A DNA stretch of 64,000 nucleotides from Haliea sp. E1-2-M8 (lineage in GTDB: Bacteria > Pseudomonadota > Gammaproteobacteria > Pseudomonadales > Halieaceae), in the NCBI RefSeq assembly GCF_030649675.1, contig NZ_JAUTDR010000002.1, positions 124,001-188,000 of the forward strand. Reading direction: 5' to 3'. Below the pieces are notes generated by a model. The model worked only from the letters and a program-made list of their open reading frames with translations. It searched no databases and was not told the DNA's origin. Shown here piece by piece: positions 27,592 to 36,389 of this stretch (position 1 is its first letter; each line of letters starts with the position of its first letter). The position numbers were made by a program, and so were the translations under genes.

Positions 27592-29751
27592 ATGAAAAGG
27601 ATCACCGTACCACGGTTGGCCCTGACCGCCGCGATAGCCGCAGCGACTACAGCGACCGCCCCAGCCATGGCGCAGCTGGAGGAAATCATCGTCACGGCGC
27701 AGAAGCGTGAGCAAAGCCTGCTGGATGTCCCCCTGTCTGTTGCGACCATGAGCGGCGAGCGTTTTTCTGCCATCTTTGAAGGCGGCGCGGATATCCGCGG
27801 CCTCTCCGCCCGGGTACCTGGCCTCTATGTCGAATCATCCAATGGCCGCGTAGCGCCGCGCTTCTACATCCGCGGGCTGGGCAATATCGACTTCGATCTC
27901 GCCGCGTCCCAGCCTGTGTCCATCATCATGGACGAGGTGGTCAAGGAGAATGTGGTGCTGAAGAGCTTCCCCCTGTTCGACGTTGAGCAGGTGGAAGTGC
28001 TGCGTGGACCACAGGGCTCCCTGTTCGGTCGCAACACCACCGCCGGTATCGTCAAGTTCGATTCCCGCAAGCCCACCCAGGAGATGGAGGGCCGGGCCAA
28101 GGTGGACATCGGCGAACTGGATACTCTTAATTTCGAGGGCGCCGCTGGCGGCGGCCTCACCGATACCGTCGCCGGGCGCGTCGCGGTGCTGTATCAGAGC
28201 CGCGGTGACTGGATCGACAACGGCTTTACCGGGGAAGACGATGCCCTGGGCGGCTTTATCGAAAAAGCCGTCAAGGGTTTCCTGCTGTTCGAGCCCAATG
28301 ACCGCATGAGCGCGCTGCTGGGCGCACACCACCGCGACCTGGATGGCACCGCCGCGGTGTTCCGCGCCAACATCTTCAACACCGGCAGCAACGACCTCAA
28401 TGAAAACTACGACCGTGACACCGTGTTCTTCGACGAGGGCGACAACAACCCGCAGGAGTACCGTAACACGGGCGTCAACCTGAAAGTGGAGTACGACTTT
28501 GACAGCGTGACCCTGACCTCCATCACCGCGGGCGAGGATGCCAAGGGTCGCAGCCTCGGCGATATCGACGGCGGCTTCGGCGCCGCCTTCCTGCCGTTCA
28601 TGGGGCCGGGCTTTATTCCCTTTCCCTCCCAGACCCAGGACTCGGCGGATGTACAGCAGTTCACCCAGGAGTTCCGTCTCTCCAGCAACAGCGGCGAGCG
28701 ACTGAACTGGCAGGTAGGCATGTTCTACTTCGACTCCGAACTGGATGTGGAGACCAACCCCTTCTTCGTCCCGCCCACCACGGTCACCCATGAAAACACC
28801 TCCGTCGCCGTGTTCGGCCAGGCCGATTACGCACTCACCGACGCCTGGACCCTGACCGCAGGTCTGCGCTGGACCGACGACGAAAAGGACTTCTTTGCCC
28901 CCGGTTTCCAGGAGAGCGTGTCCGATGACCAGGTCAGCGGCGACCTCGCCCTGTCCTTCGCCGCCGGCGATACCTCCCTGTATTGGGCCAAGGTCGGCAC
29001 CGGCTTCCGCGCACCCACCATTCAGGGCCGGGACGTCGCCTTTGGTGCGCCACCCTCGGTTGCCGACTCCGAGACCATCACCTCCTTCGAGGTAGGCTAC
29101 AAGGCGGAGTACCTGGACGGGCGCATGCGCCTCAACGCGGCGCTGTTCTACTACGAAGTGGATGACATCCAGTTCACCGCCGTGGGTGGCGTGAACAACT
29201 CGATCCAGCTGGTAAACGCCGGGCAGGGTACCGGCCAGGGCGGGGAACTCGACGTCGAGTGGGCCCTCACCGACAACTTTGCCGTCACCTTCGGTGCCGG
29301 CTATGCCGATACTGAAATCGAGGACAGCAGCCTGCGCGTCGGCCCCTGTGGCAGCGGCGCCTGCACCATCCGCAACCCCGTTGATGGCGATGGCCTGGTG
29401 TTCGTCGACGGCAACCCCTTCCCCCAGGCGCCCGAGACCACGTTTAACTTCACCGCCTCCTGGACCCTCCCGGTAGGCAACGAGTCCGAGCTGTTCGCCT
29501 TCACCGACTGGTCCTACCAGGGTGACACCCAGCTGTTCCTCTACGATGCCGCCGAGTTTGTCACCGACGGCCAGTTTGAGGGCGGCCTGCGCCTGGGCTG
29601 GCGCCTGCGTGACGGCAGCTACGAAGTGGCCCTGTTCGGTCGCAACATCACTGACGAAGAGAATGTGCAGGGCGCGATTGACTTCAACAACCTGACCGGC
29701 TTTACCAACGAGCCGCGCGTCTGGGGTCTGTCGCTGTCCAGCACATTCTGA
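27592..29751 (+). CDS. TonB-dependent outer membrane receptor, probable nucleoside/purine uptake
   Basis: This 719-residue receptor starts MKRITVPRLALTAAIAAATT. The signal peptide ends about PAMAQ and is followed by a TonB-box-like stretch EEIIVTAQKREQSL. The plug domain spans about 40-150 (RFYIRGLGN, VEVLRGPQGSLFGRNTTAG), then a 22-strand-type barrel to the C-terminal ALTS-like end LSLSSTF. It is driven by TonB and imports scarce large nutrients across the outer membrane. GGAGAG before the ATG decides the start. Ribokinase follows after 10 bases and a nucleoside permease-family gene overlaps that, so the operon points to nucleoside uptake. This is inferred from context, and the receptor sequence itself does not name the ligand. 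Confidence 0.92.
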   Translation: MKRITVPRLALTAAIAAATTATAPAMAQLEEIIVTAQKREQSLLDVPLSVATMSGERFSAIFEGGADIRGLSARVPGLYVESSNGRVAPRFYIRGLGNIDFDLAASQPVSIIMDEVVKENVVLKSFPLFDVEQVEVLRGPQGSLFGRNTTAGIVKFDSRKPTQEMEGRAKVDIGELDTLNFEGAAGGGLTDTVAGRVAVLYQSRGDWIDNGFTGEDDALGGFIEKAVKGFLLFEPNDRMSALLGAHHRDLDGTAAVFRANIFNTGSNDLNENYDRDTVFFDEGDNNPQEYRNTGVNLKVEYDFDSVTLTSITAGEDAKGRSLGDIDGGFGAAFLPFMGPGFIPFPSQTQDSADVQQFTQEFRLSSNSGERLNWQVGMFYFDSELDVETNPFFVPPTTVTHENTSVAVFGQADYALTDAWTLTAGLRWTDDEKDFFAPGFQESVSDDQVSGDLALSFAAGDTSLYWAKVGTGFRAPTIQGRDVAFGAPPSVADSETITSFEVGYKAEYLDGRMRLNAALFYYEVDDIQFTAVGGVNNSIQLVNAGQGTGQGGELDVEWALTDNFAVTFGAGYADTEIEDSSLRVGPCGSGACTIRNPVDGDGLVFVDGNPFPQAPETTFNFTASWTLPVGNESELFAFTDWSYQGDTQLFLYDAAEFVTDGQFEGGLRLGWRLRDGSYEVALFGRNITDEENVQGAIDFNNLTGFTNEPRVWGLSLSSTF

Positions 29752-29761
29752 CGGTGCAGCC

Positions 29762-30718
29762 GTGAGCAGGCTGGTTGTTGTCGGCTCCAGCAACACCGAC
29801 ATGGTCATCCGGGTGCCGCACTTGCCGGCGCCCGGAGAGACCGTGCTCGGCGGCAGCTTCAGCACTGCCGGGGGCGGCAAGGGCGCCAACCAGGCGGTGG
29901 CGGCGGCGCGGGCAGACGGTGACGTCAGTCTGGTTGCCTGCGTTGGCAAGGATGACTTCGGCTACGCCGCGCTGGCGGCCTTTGCCGTAGTCGGTATCAA
30001 CACCGATCACTGTATGGTCGACCCGCAAGCGCCCTCGGGGGTCGCCCAGATTCTGGTGGACCCGAGCGGTGAGAACAGCATAGCGGTGGCACCGGGCGCC
30101 AATGCCTGCCTGCTACCGCGCCATATCGACACGGCCGGCCGTCTTTTGGAGAAGGCCGCCGTGGTCCTGCTGCAGCTGGAAACCCCGATCGAAACCGTGC
30201 TCGCAGCGGCCCGCCGCGCCAACCAGGCGGATGCGGTGGTTATCCTGAATCCGGCTCCGGCGCAATTGTTGCCAGCGGAGCTGTACCCGCTGCTCCAGAT
30301 GCTCACCCCCAATGAAACCGAGGCCGCGCTGCTGACCGGCATTCAGGTCCGGGACCCGGGTTCCGCTGCGGCCGCGGCCGACACGCTGCACCAGCGTGGC
30401 GTCGGCACTGTGCTTATCACCCGCGGCGCCAACGGCGTGTACCTCTCCCAGAGCGATGACTCAAGGGAGCCCCTGCGCAGCGAGCACCCGGGTTTCCCGG
30501 TGACGGCAGTAGACACTACCGCAGCCGGTGACGTGTTCAACGGCTGCCTGGCCGTCGCCCTTACCGAGGGCTTGCCGTTACCGCAGGCCATACGCTTTGC
30601 CCAGGCCGCGGCCGCATTGTCGGTACAGCAGCCCGGTGCGCAGGCAAGCGCGCCGACCCGAGCTGCGATAGAATCCTTCCTCATCACCCAGGCAACGACG
30701 GATACACAAACACCATGA
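29762..30718 (+). CDS. rbsK: ribokinase (PfkB family)
   Basis: This 318-residue sugar kinase starts at GTG 29762. PfkB signatures are the N-terminal GGGKGANQAVAAARADG and the C-terminal DTTAAGDVFNGCLAVALTEG with the catalytic Asp. LTPNETEAALLTG is the usual ribokinase central motif. It phosphorylates ribose to ribose-5-phosphate. Ten bases separate it from the TonB receptor, and its stop overlaps the next gene by 4 bases (ATGA). No Rbs transporter or ribose binding protein is nearby, so ribose would come from nucleoside cleavage. Confidence 0.93.
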   Translation: MSRLVVVGSSNTDMVIRVPHLPAPGETVLGGSFSTAGGGKGANQAVAAARADGDVSLVACVGKDDFGYAALAAFAVVGINTDHCMVDPQAPSGVAQILVDPSGENSIAVAPGANACLLPRHIDTAGRLLEKAAVVLLQLETPIETVLAAARRANQADAVVILNPAPAQLLPAELYPLLQMLTPNETEAALLTGIQVRDPGSAAAAADTLHQRGVGTVLITRGANGVYLSQSDDSREPLRSEHPGFPVTAVDTTAAGDVFNGCLAVALTEGLPLPQAIRFAQAAAALSVQQPGAQASAPTRAAIESFLITQATTDTQTP

Positions 30719-31776
30719 TCAAATCTGCATTACTTTCCCTGCTCTGCGCCCTGTTGGCATTTCCCGCGCTGGCGGAAACTGCCGCTTCAGGCCCGATTCC
30801 GGTCAAGGTCGTGGTAGTCACCATGTTCGAGACCGGGGCCGACAGCGGCGATGAGGCCGGGGAATTCCAGCGCTGGTACGAGCGCGTGCCGCTGGATACC
30901 CGCTTCCCGGCACCGCATATGCACCACGATATCCACATGAACCTGGAATCCGGCGTTCTCGGCATCGTTACCGGCATGGGCACGGCCAATGCCGCCGCCA
31001 GTGTCATGGCACTGGGCCTGGACCCGCGTTTTGACCTGAGCAAGGCCTACTGGCTGGTGGCGGGGATCTCCGGCTTCGACCCGGCCGACGCCTCGCTGGG
31101 CTCCGTGGCCTGGGCCGAGTGGCTGGTAGACGGCGATCTGGCCCATGAGATCGACACCCGGGAGATCCCCGAGGACTGGGAGCACGGCTACTTTCCCCTG
31201 TTCAGCCAGGGCCCCGGCGATCCTGAGCGCAGAAATTACAATCTGGGCGAAGTCTTCCGGCTCGACACCGGGCTGGTGAACTGGGCTTACGACCTCACCA
31301 AAGGCATGCAACTGCCCGATCACGAAACCCTGGCCGCGGCCCGCAAGCCCTATGTCGACTACCCGGTGGGACAACAACCGCCGAAAGTGATCAAGGGTGA
31401 CCAGCTGGCCGCAATGACCTTCTGGCACGGCAAGCTGCTCAACGACTGGGCCAACGAGTGGGTCAAGTACTGGACCGATGGCGAAGGCGAGTTCGTCAGT
31501 TCAGCGATGGAAGACACCGGTACCTATCAATCGCTCACCTACCTGCACGAAGCCGGCAAGGTCGACAAGCAGCGGGTGCTGGTGCTGCGCACCGCCTCCA
31601 ACTTCACCCTGCCGCCCCCCGGCAAGACCGCCGCGGAATACCTGCGCGAAGAGCAGCACGACAGCTACGCGGGCCTGGATGCCGCGCTGGAAAATGCCTA
31701 CCTGGTGGGCATGAAAGTGATCGAGACCCTGCTCGCGGACTGGGACAAGCATGCGGTGACGCCGCCCGGGCAGTAG
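30715..31776 (+). CDS. periplasmic purine nucleoside permease (NUP) family protein
   Basis: This 353-residue protein has a clear Sec signal (about 1-20, LLSLLCALLAFPALAE) and the NUP domain: VKVVVVTMFETGADSGDEAGE, MNLESGVLGIVTGMGTANAA, AGISGFDPADASLGSVAWAE and later SSAMEDTGTYQSL. The family was named from yeast purine nucleoside uptake. The fold resembles nucleoside phosphorylases, and there is no membrane segment after the signal peptide. A periplasmic nucleosidase or binding protein is therefore more plausible than a true permease (inference). Overlap with rbsK (ATGA) ties it to ribose release. Confidence 0.88.
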   Translation: MIKSALLSLLCALLAFPALAETAASGPIPVKVVVVTMFETGADSGDEAGEFQRWYERVPLDTRFPAPHMHHDIHMNLESGVLGIVTGMGTANAAASVMALGLDPRFDLSKAYWLVAGISGFDPADASLGSVAWAEWLVDGDLAHEIDTREIPEDWEHGYFPLFSQGPGDPERRNYNLGEVFRLDTGLVNWAYDLTKGMQLPDHETLAAARKPYVDYPVGQQPPKVIKGDQLAAMTFWHGKLLNDWANEWVKYWTDGEGEFVSSAMEDTGTYQSLTYLHEAGKVDKQRVLVLRTASNFTLPPPGKTAAEYLREEQHDSYAGLDAALENAYLVGMKVIETLLADWDKHAVTPPGQ

Positions 31777-31781
31777 CCTGG

Positions 31782-31799
31782 CGCGGCTCTACAGCCGCG
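31782..31799. terminator. GC-rich hairpin between convergent genes
   Basis: Seven-bp perfect arms (31782-31788 with 31793-31799) with a 4-base loop overlap the stop codon of the minus-strand TPR gene and follow the NUP gene by 5 bases. No T run follows on either strand, so it is at best a weak intrinsic terminator. Confidence 0.35.
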
Positions 31800-33528
31800 A
31801 AGCCGTCAGAGTGAAGTCGGCGTGCGCCCAGGCCCGCTCGAAACGGGCCTGTGCCTCGGCCGCGGCTTCCGCCTGATCCTGGGCGGCGAGCGCCTCAGTC
31901 AGACCGTACAGGGACCAACCATTTTCCGGGTTGCGCCGCAACTCCTCGCGGTATACCGCCTCCGCATCTTCAGCCTGACCCAGCTCCAACAGCACCGCAC
32001 CGAGAGTCTGCCGCACCGGAGCGTGCCAGCCCGGCGGCTCATCGTAGGGAATTGAGTCCTCCAGTGCGACCGCCTCCCGCAGGGCCGCCACCGCGGCCTC
32101 GCTTTCGCCCCGCGCCGCTGCCAGTTCACCGGCCAGTACCCGCTCTGCAACCTGCACCCCGTGTTGCAGTGAATACCGGCCCCACATCAGCAGGTCGCTG
32201 ATGCGCGGATCCTCCCGGGCGGTGAGCACAGCCTGGTAATGCTGCTCCGCGTCTTCGAGCCGCTGCTGGTGCAGTGCCGCCAGACCCTGGGCGTAGTGCC
32301 AGATCGCTACCTGGAAGGGCAGGTCCTCCGCCGGCCGGGGCAACGCCGCAACCTCATCCCAGAGCCCGAAACGTACCCTCGCGAACAGCGGTGTCAGGGA
32401 GAACTGCTGCAGGGCTTCCATGCCTGGCATACGCATCAAGTCGGGGTCGCTGGTGCGCTCGCCGGTTGCTTCCGCCGCGGCCATGGCCGTGGCCCGATCC
32501 CCGGCCATGGTCGCAGCAAACCAGAGGAAATGATGATTGTGGGGCACATAACCCAGGGGATAGACCCCGGGCGCCGGGCGGCAGGTGGCAAGGTACAGGT
32601 CATCGGCCAGGATCGCCTCCTTATTGACCAGAGCGGCATCGTGCCAGCGCCCTACCCTGGCGTAGATATGTGCCGGCATGTGCACCAGGTGCCCGGAACC
32701 GGGAATCAGCCCCCGCAGCCGGTCCGCTGCCGCGGCGCCGCGCTCGGGTTCCGGCGATGCCTCTACCGCGTGGATGTAGAGATGCAGGGCTCCGGGATGG
32801 GCAGCATTGCGCGCCAGGGTCGCCTCCAGCCGATCCACAATGTCGCTGGTATTGCCCTTGGGTTGACCTTCGGCATCCCAGAAATCCCAGGGCTGCAGAT
32901 TCATCAACGCCTCGGCGTGCAGGGTGGCGGCGTCCAGATCGTCGGGGTACCGGGTCACCAGGTTTTCCATCGCCACCGCGTAGGCCTCATCCAGCGCTGC
33001 GCGATCTTCCGGGGGATTTTCCGCATAGCGCGCCGACAGGGCCTCGATATAGGCACGCTCGCGCTCGCTGGCCTGGTCGGCCACAGCCCGCGCCGCCTGC
33101 AGCCGCTCCCAGGCCACCGGATTTTGCGCCGGGTCCATGGCAGCATTGACGTGGGGGCCCAGCACCAGGGCTGCACCCCACCAGCACATGGCGCACTCCG
33201 GGTCTGCCTCCAGCGCCCGCAGGAAGGAGCGTTCGGCGGCATCGTGGTTGAAGCCATAGGTCAGCATCAGGGCCTGATCAAACCAGCGTTGTGCTTCGGG
33301 CTGGCTTGTGGTGATTGTCATCCGGTGGTCACCCAGACCCTCGAGGAGCGAGGCGCCCACCGGGGCAATGGTGGGCAGCGCGGGTGGCGGCGTATCGGCA
33401 ACGGCATCGGGGGTATCGGCGACGGCGACCGTGTCTGTAGTGAGTTGGAAGTCAGTGCCGCTGATGAAGTACACGAGCCCGGCAATTACGACTATGCTGA
33501 CAAGAATAAGGGTGTGGACAGGTTTCAT
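31789..33528 (-). CDS. membrane-anchored tetratricopeptide-repeat protein
   Basis: This 579-residue protein begins MKPVHTLILVSIVVIAGLVY, a single hydrophobic anchor or uncleaved signal, followed by a Pro/Ala-rich linker and TPR units. The first TPR region (about 80-130) contains QPEAQRWFDQALMLTYGFNHDAAE and CAMCWWGAALVLGPHVN, and more helical repeats lie at the C-terminus (about 440-575). The family is common in Bacteroidetes and gammaproteobacteria, usually annotated only as TPR protein. The frame is open upstream to 33696, but GGGAGG just before the ATG at 33528 decides the start. It is convergent with the NUP gene and divergent from the SCO1 gene. Confidence 0.85.
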   Translation of the reverse strand: MKPVHTLILVSIVVIAGLVYFISGTDFQLTTDTVAVADTPDAVADTPPPALPTIAPVGASLLEGLGDHRMTITTSQPEAQRWFDQALMLTYGFNHDAAERSFLRALEADPECAMCWWGAALVLGPHVNAAMDPAQNPVAWERLQAARAVADQASERERAYIEALSARYAENPPEDRAALDEAYAVAMENLVTRYPDDLDAATLHAEALMNLQPWDFWDAEGQPKGNTSDIVDRLEATLARNAAHPGALHLYIHAVEASPEPERGAAAADRLRGLIPGSGHLVHMPAHIYARVGRWHDAALVNKEAILADDLYLATCRPAPGVYPLGYVPHNHHFLWFAATMAGDRATAMAAAEATGERTSDPDLMRMPGMEALQQFSLTPLFARVRFGLWDEVAALPRPAEDLPFQVAIWHYAQGLAALHQQRLEDAEQHYQAVLTAREDPRISDLLMWGRYSLQHGVQVAERVLAGELAAARGESEAAVAALREAVALEDSIPYDEPPGWHAPVRQTLGAVLLELGQAEDAEAVYREELRRNPENGWSLYGLTEALAAQDQAEAAAEAQARFERAWAHADFTLTASRL

Positions 33529-33629
33529 GCCGTACCTCCCGAGCGAATCGGTTGGGAACCCATCTGTTATAGACCACCTGACCCCATTGCGCCAGGCGGG
33601 CGCGGGCAACGGTGGCTGTCGGAGACCAC

Positions 33630-34274
33630 ATGGCAAGAACGCCAGTACTTCTTCTCGCTGCAGCGGCGGTGATAGCCATTGTCGCCCTGGTGGCAATGCC
33701 CGTTCGCCAGCCCGCCGCTGTGGAGTCTGTTGTCCGGCAACCCAATACTCCGACGCTGCAGGCAGGTGTCGCTGTCACCCCGTCCGCCACGCTGCCCGAT
33801 TTCTCCCTCCGCGACCAGCACCGTCGCCCCTTCACCGCTGCGGCACTGAACGGACACTGGAACCTGGTATTCCCCGGCTTTACCCACTGCCCCGACATCT
33901 GTCCCACTACTCTCGCCATCCTCGACCGCGTACACGAGCTGCTGGGATCCAGGGCGAGCGGACTGCAAGTCGTGCTGCTGAGCGTGGATCCGCAGCGGGA
34001 TACCCCTGAGGAACTGGCCCGCTACCTGGAATTCTTCAACCCCACGTTTATCGGCGTGACCGGCGAGCAGGAGCAGCTGGAGCGGCTCTACACAGGCCTC
34101 GGGGTCCAACATATCCGCATTCCCGGCGCCCGCGGCGAATACAGCGTGGACCACTCTGCGGCGCTGCTGCTGGTGGACCCCGAGGGCAAGCTGGCAGGCT
34201 ACTTCATGCCTCCATTCAATGCTGAGCGCCTGGCGGTGGACCTGGAGCCGCTGCTGGCTGCCGGAGATGCCTGA
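33630..34274 (+). CDS. SCO1/SenC/PrrC-type copper chaperone or thioredoxin-like protein
   Basis: This 214-residue membrane-anchored protein (helix at about 5-24) has a thioredoxin fold facing the periplasm. The copper-binding Cys pair is in FTHCPDICPTT and the conserved His is in YSVDHSAALLLV. SCO1 proteins deliver copper to the CuA centre of cytochrome c oxidase or act as disulfide reductants. One departure is Pro for the usual Phe/Tyr before GFTHC (VFPGFTHC). ATG at 33630 has GGAG at good spacing; a GTG 18 bases upstream is also open. No cox genes adjoin it. Confidence 0.92.
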   Translation: MARTPVLLLAAAAVIAIVALVAMPVRQPAAVESVVRQPNTPTLQAGVAVTPSATLPDFSLRDQHRRPFTAAALNGHWNLVFPGFTHCPDICPTTLAILDRVHELLGSRASGLQVVLLSVDPQRDTPEELARYLEFFNPTFIGVTGEQEQLERLYTGLGVQHIRIPGARGEYSVDHSAALLLVDPEGKLAGYFMPPFNAERLAVDLEPLLAAGDA

Positions 34275-34294
34275 CCACTGCGCAAGAGCGGTAT

Positions 34295-34583
34295 ATGTCT
34301 CCCGGTGAGCTGAGCTCTTCGCGCGCATGGCTGGATCGGTTGGACCGGTCCCGGCATGCCCTGTGGCTGTTGTTCGCTGCTTCCATGCTGGAAACACTGA
34401 TCGTCCCCATACCGGTCGAAGCCATCCTGATTCCATGGATGCTGTGTCATCCCTATCGCAAGTGGCAAATTGCCGGGGTCGCGTGACAAAGCGCTGCAAC
34501 TGTGGCAGCGGCACTCAGGGCTGCTGGGAGTTATGGCTATTGGACTGCTGGCCTTGTGGTTATGGCTGCAGTTAACGGCCTAG
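34295..34583 (+). pseudogene. remnant of a DedA/YqaA-like membrane protein with internal deletion
   Basis: An N-terminal piece of 63 codons (34295-34486) encodes the start of a YqaA/DedA-type protein: RHALWLLFAASMLETLIVPI and PVEAILIPWMLCHPYRKWQI. It then hits a stop. From 34485, in the +1 frame, the sequence encodes what looks like the natural C-terminus of the same family, DKALQLWQRHSGLLGVMAIG, then LLALWLWLQLTA and a stop at 34581-34583. The roughly 80-100 central residues expected between these parts are missing, so an internal deletion has fused the two ends out of frame. The assignment of the two pieces to one ancestral gene is inference from motif order. Confidence 0.7.
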
Positions 34584-35341
34584 TGGTGACCGGGTAACGC
34601 GTGCTCGAGCAAGCGGGCATAGATCCCCTCCGCCTCCTCACACATAGCCTCGCAGCCAGACGGCACCAGCACCTCCTCCAGGGGCACTTCATTGACCGGT
34701 TCGAACCCGGTGGTACGCTCCACCGCCGCGTACCAGTGCGGCGCCCAGACGCCATCGCTGGCCCGGGTGCCCGCCGGCCACTGCAGCATCTGTTCACTGA
34801 AGGGGATCCCCACGCGCGCGCACAGTTCGCGCAGCACGCGCTCGGGGTCACGCAGGGTACGGGCGGAGTCGATCACCGGTGGTGCCTGCCCCAGACGGTC
34901 CGCTACCCGTTGGAACAGAGCCCACTGCTGCGGAAAGCCCAGCTCCTCGAGCGCGAATTGCGGTCGCACTTTGGCGTAGGAGGCGATGATCCGCCGCGGC
35001 TCGCGAATCAGGAAACAGTTGTGCAGGCTATCGGTCCAGCCCATGTCCATGGCCGGCAGGATGTGCTGGGTCATGTGCTTCTGGTAGAACACCGAACAGG
35101 TCCCGGGATCCGCCGTTGCCGGCAAGTCTTCGCACAGCTGCCGCGCGACCTCGCGCCAGTCGCAGCTCATGCTGGCCATGATCGCGGCACCGGCGGGGTG
35201 CTCAAGTCCCGTGCTCTTCAGGTAGTAACCGTAGAAAGGTTCATCGACGACCGCGCAGTCTGGCCGGTTCTCGAACGCCCGCATCAGCGCGGTACTGATG
35301 TTGCGCGGGCCCGACCACATCGCAAGACGCAGGACAGACAT
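34580..35341 (-). CDS. sulfotransferase-family protein
   Basis: This 253-residue cytosolic protein begins MSVLRLAMWSGPRNISTALM. The SGPRNISTALMRAFENRPD segment is the 5'-phosphosulfate (PAPS-binding) P-loop type, and FLIREPRRIIASYAKVRPQF is the 3'-phosphate motif of sulfotransferases. It forms a two-gene unit with the class IV aminotransferase, whose stop is 3 bases upstream. Substrate unknown. I recall this pair in other marine bacteria but not a tested function. The 3' end overlaps the pseudogene on the other strand. Confidence 0.8.
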   Translation of the reverse strand: MSVLRLAMWSGPRNISTALMRAFENRPDCAVVDEPFYGYYLKSTGLEHPAGAAIMASMSCDWREVARQLCEDLPATADPGTCSVFYQKHMTQHILPAMDMGWTDSLHNCFLIREPRRIIASYAKVRPQFALEELGFPQQWALFQRVADRLGQAPPVIDSARTLRDPERVLRELCARVGIPFSEQMLQWPAGTRASDGVWAPHWYAAVERTTGFEPVNEVPLEEVLVPSGCEAMCEEAEGIYARLLEHALPGHH

Positions 35342-35344
35342 GGC

Positions 35345-36283
35345 TCAGTCCCTCGGATGCTGCTTGCCGGGGCCGTCTATATAGCGCGCCACCGTGGTCC
35401 GGTACTGCGCCTGCAGGCGTTTCACCGTCGCGCGTTCGGCGCCAGCCTCGCCGATACTGCGGCCATCCACTTCCGTCACCGGCACCAGGCCGGCAAACGT
35501 GCCGGTTACAAAGGCCTCTTCTGCGTTGTAGACATCGGTGAGGGTGAAATTTTTCTCGCGCACCGTCAGGCCCAGCTCGCGCCCCATCTCCAGCACCTTG
35601 CCGCGGGTAATGCCGTCGAGACAGTAATCGCCGGTGGACGTCCAGAGCTCGCCGCGGCGGACAATGAAGAAGTGGGTGGAATTGCAGGTGGCGACAAAGC
35701 CGTGCGGGTCCAGCATCAGAGCCTCGTCGGCACCGGCCTTGGTGGCCTGGATGCAGGCAGTGATGCAGTTGAGCTTGGAGTGGGTATTCAGGGTCGGGTC
35801 CTGCACATCGGCATAGCCGCGGCGCACATACACCGTGTACAGGCGCACACCCTTGTCCACCACCTCCGGCAGCGCCTGCTTGTACTCGGGAATCAGCACT
35901 ACGGTAGGGGGGGTAATGGTCATCCGCGGATCCTGGTAGGGCGTGGCCTTGACGCCGCGGGAGACCATCAGGCGAATGTGGACACCATCGCTCATGTCGT
36001 TGGCCGCCAGCAGCGCATAGAGCCGCGCCGCGAGCTGATCGCGGCTGAAGTCCGGCTGGAAGTCCAGGGTTTTCATGCCCTCGAACAGGCGCTCGAGATG
36101 GCGCTCCAGGAACAGCACAGTGTTGTTCTCCACCCGCAGCCCCTCCCAGACACCATCGCCGAGGATAAAGCCGGAGTCGAAGACCGAAATACGCGCCTCT
36201 GCGCGGGGGAAGATTTCACCGTTGATGTCAATCAGGATGTGCTCATTGCGAGGGTCGCCCGCATATTCGTGGGTGCCTTTCAT
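35345..36283 (-). CDS. class IV aminotransferase (branched-chain / D-amino acid type)
   Basis: This 312-residue PLP enzyme of fold type IV has an N-terminal ISVFDSGFILGDGVWEGLR, THSKLNCITACIQATKAGAD with the catalytic lysine, and the late EEAFVTGTFAGLVPVTEVDG phosphate-binding region. The family includes IlvE, D-alanine transaminase and aminodeoxychorismate lyase. IlvE-like branched-chain activity is my first choice. The frame is open to 36409, but MKGTHEYAGDPRNEHILIDI at 36283 is family-like, and the extension would overlap the cmoA start. It sits with a sulfotransferase-like gene downstream. Confidence 0.87.
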   Translation of the reverse strand: MKGTHEYAGDPRNEHILIDINGEIFPRAEARISVFDSGFILGDGVWEGLRVENNTVLFLERHLERLFEGMKTLDFQPDFSRDQLAARLYALLAANDMSDGVHIRLMVSRGVKATPYQDPRMTITPPTVVLIPEYKQALPEVVDKGVRLYTVYVRRGYADVQDPTLNTHSKLNCITACIQATKAGADEALMLDPHGFVATCNSTHFFIVRRGELWTSTGDYCLDGITRGKVLEMGRELGLTVREKNFTLTDVYNAEEAFVTGTFAGLVPVTEVDGRSIGEAGAERATVKRLQAQYRTTVARYIDGPGKQHPRD

Positions 36284-36389
36284 CAGTCTGCTCCGGGGAA
36301 TTTGGCGGGCCATATTGTGCGCTATTCGGGCCGCGAGTACATCCATGATAAACTCCCGCGCCAGCCCCGAGACCCGCGAAACTGCCGCC

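Noticed and set aside
27835-29949. 704-codon minus-strand frame over the TonB receptor
   Set aside because: Antisense shadow in high-GC DNA; the receptor on the plus strand has full family motifs.
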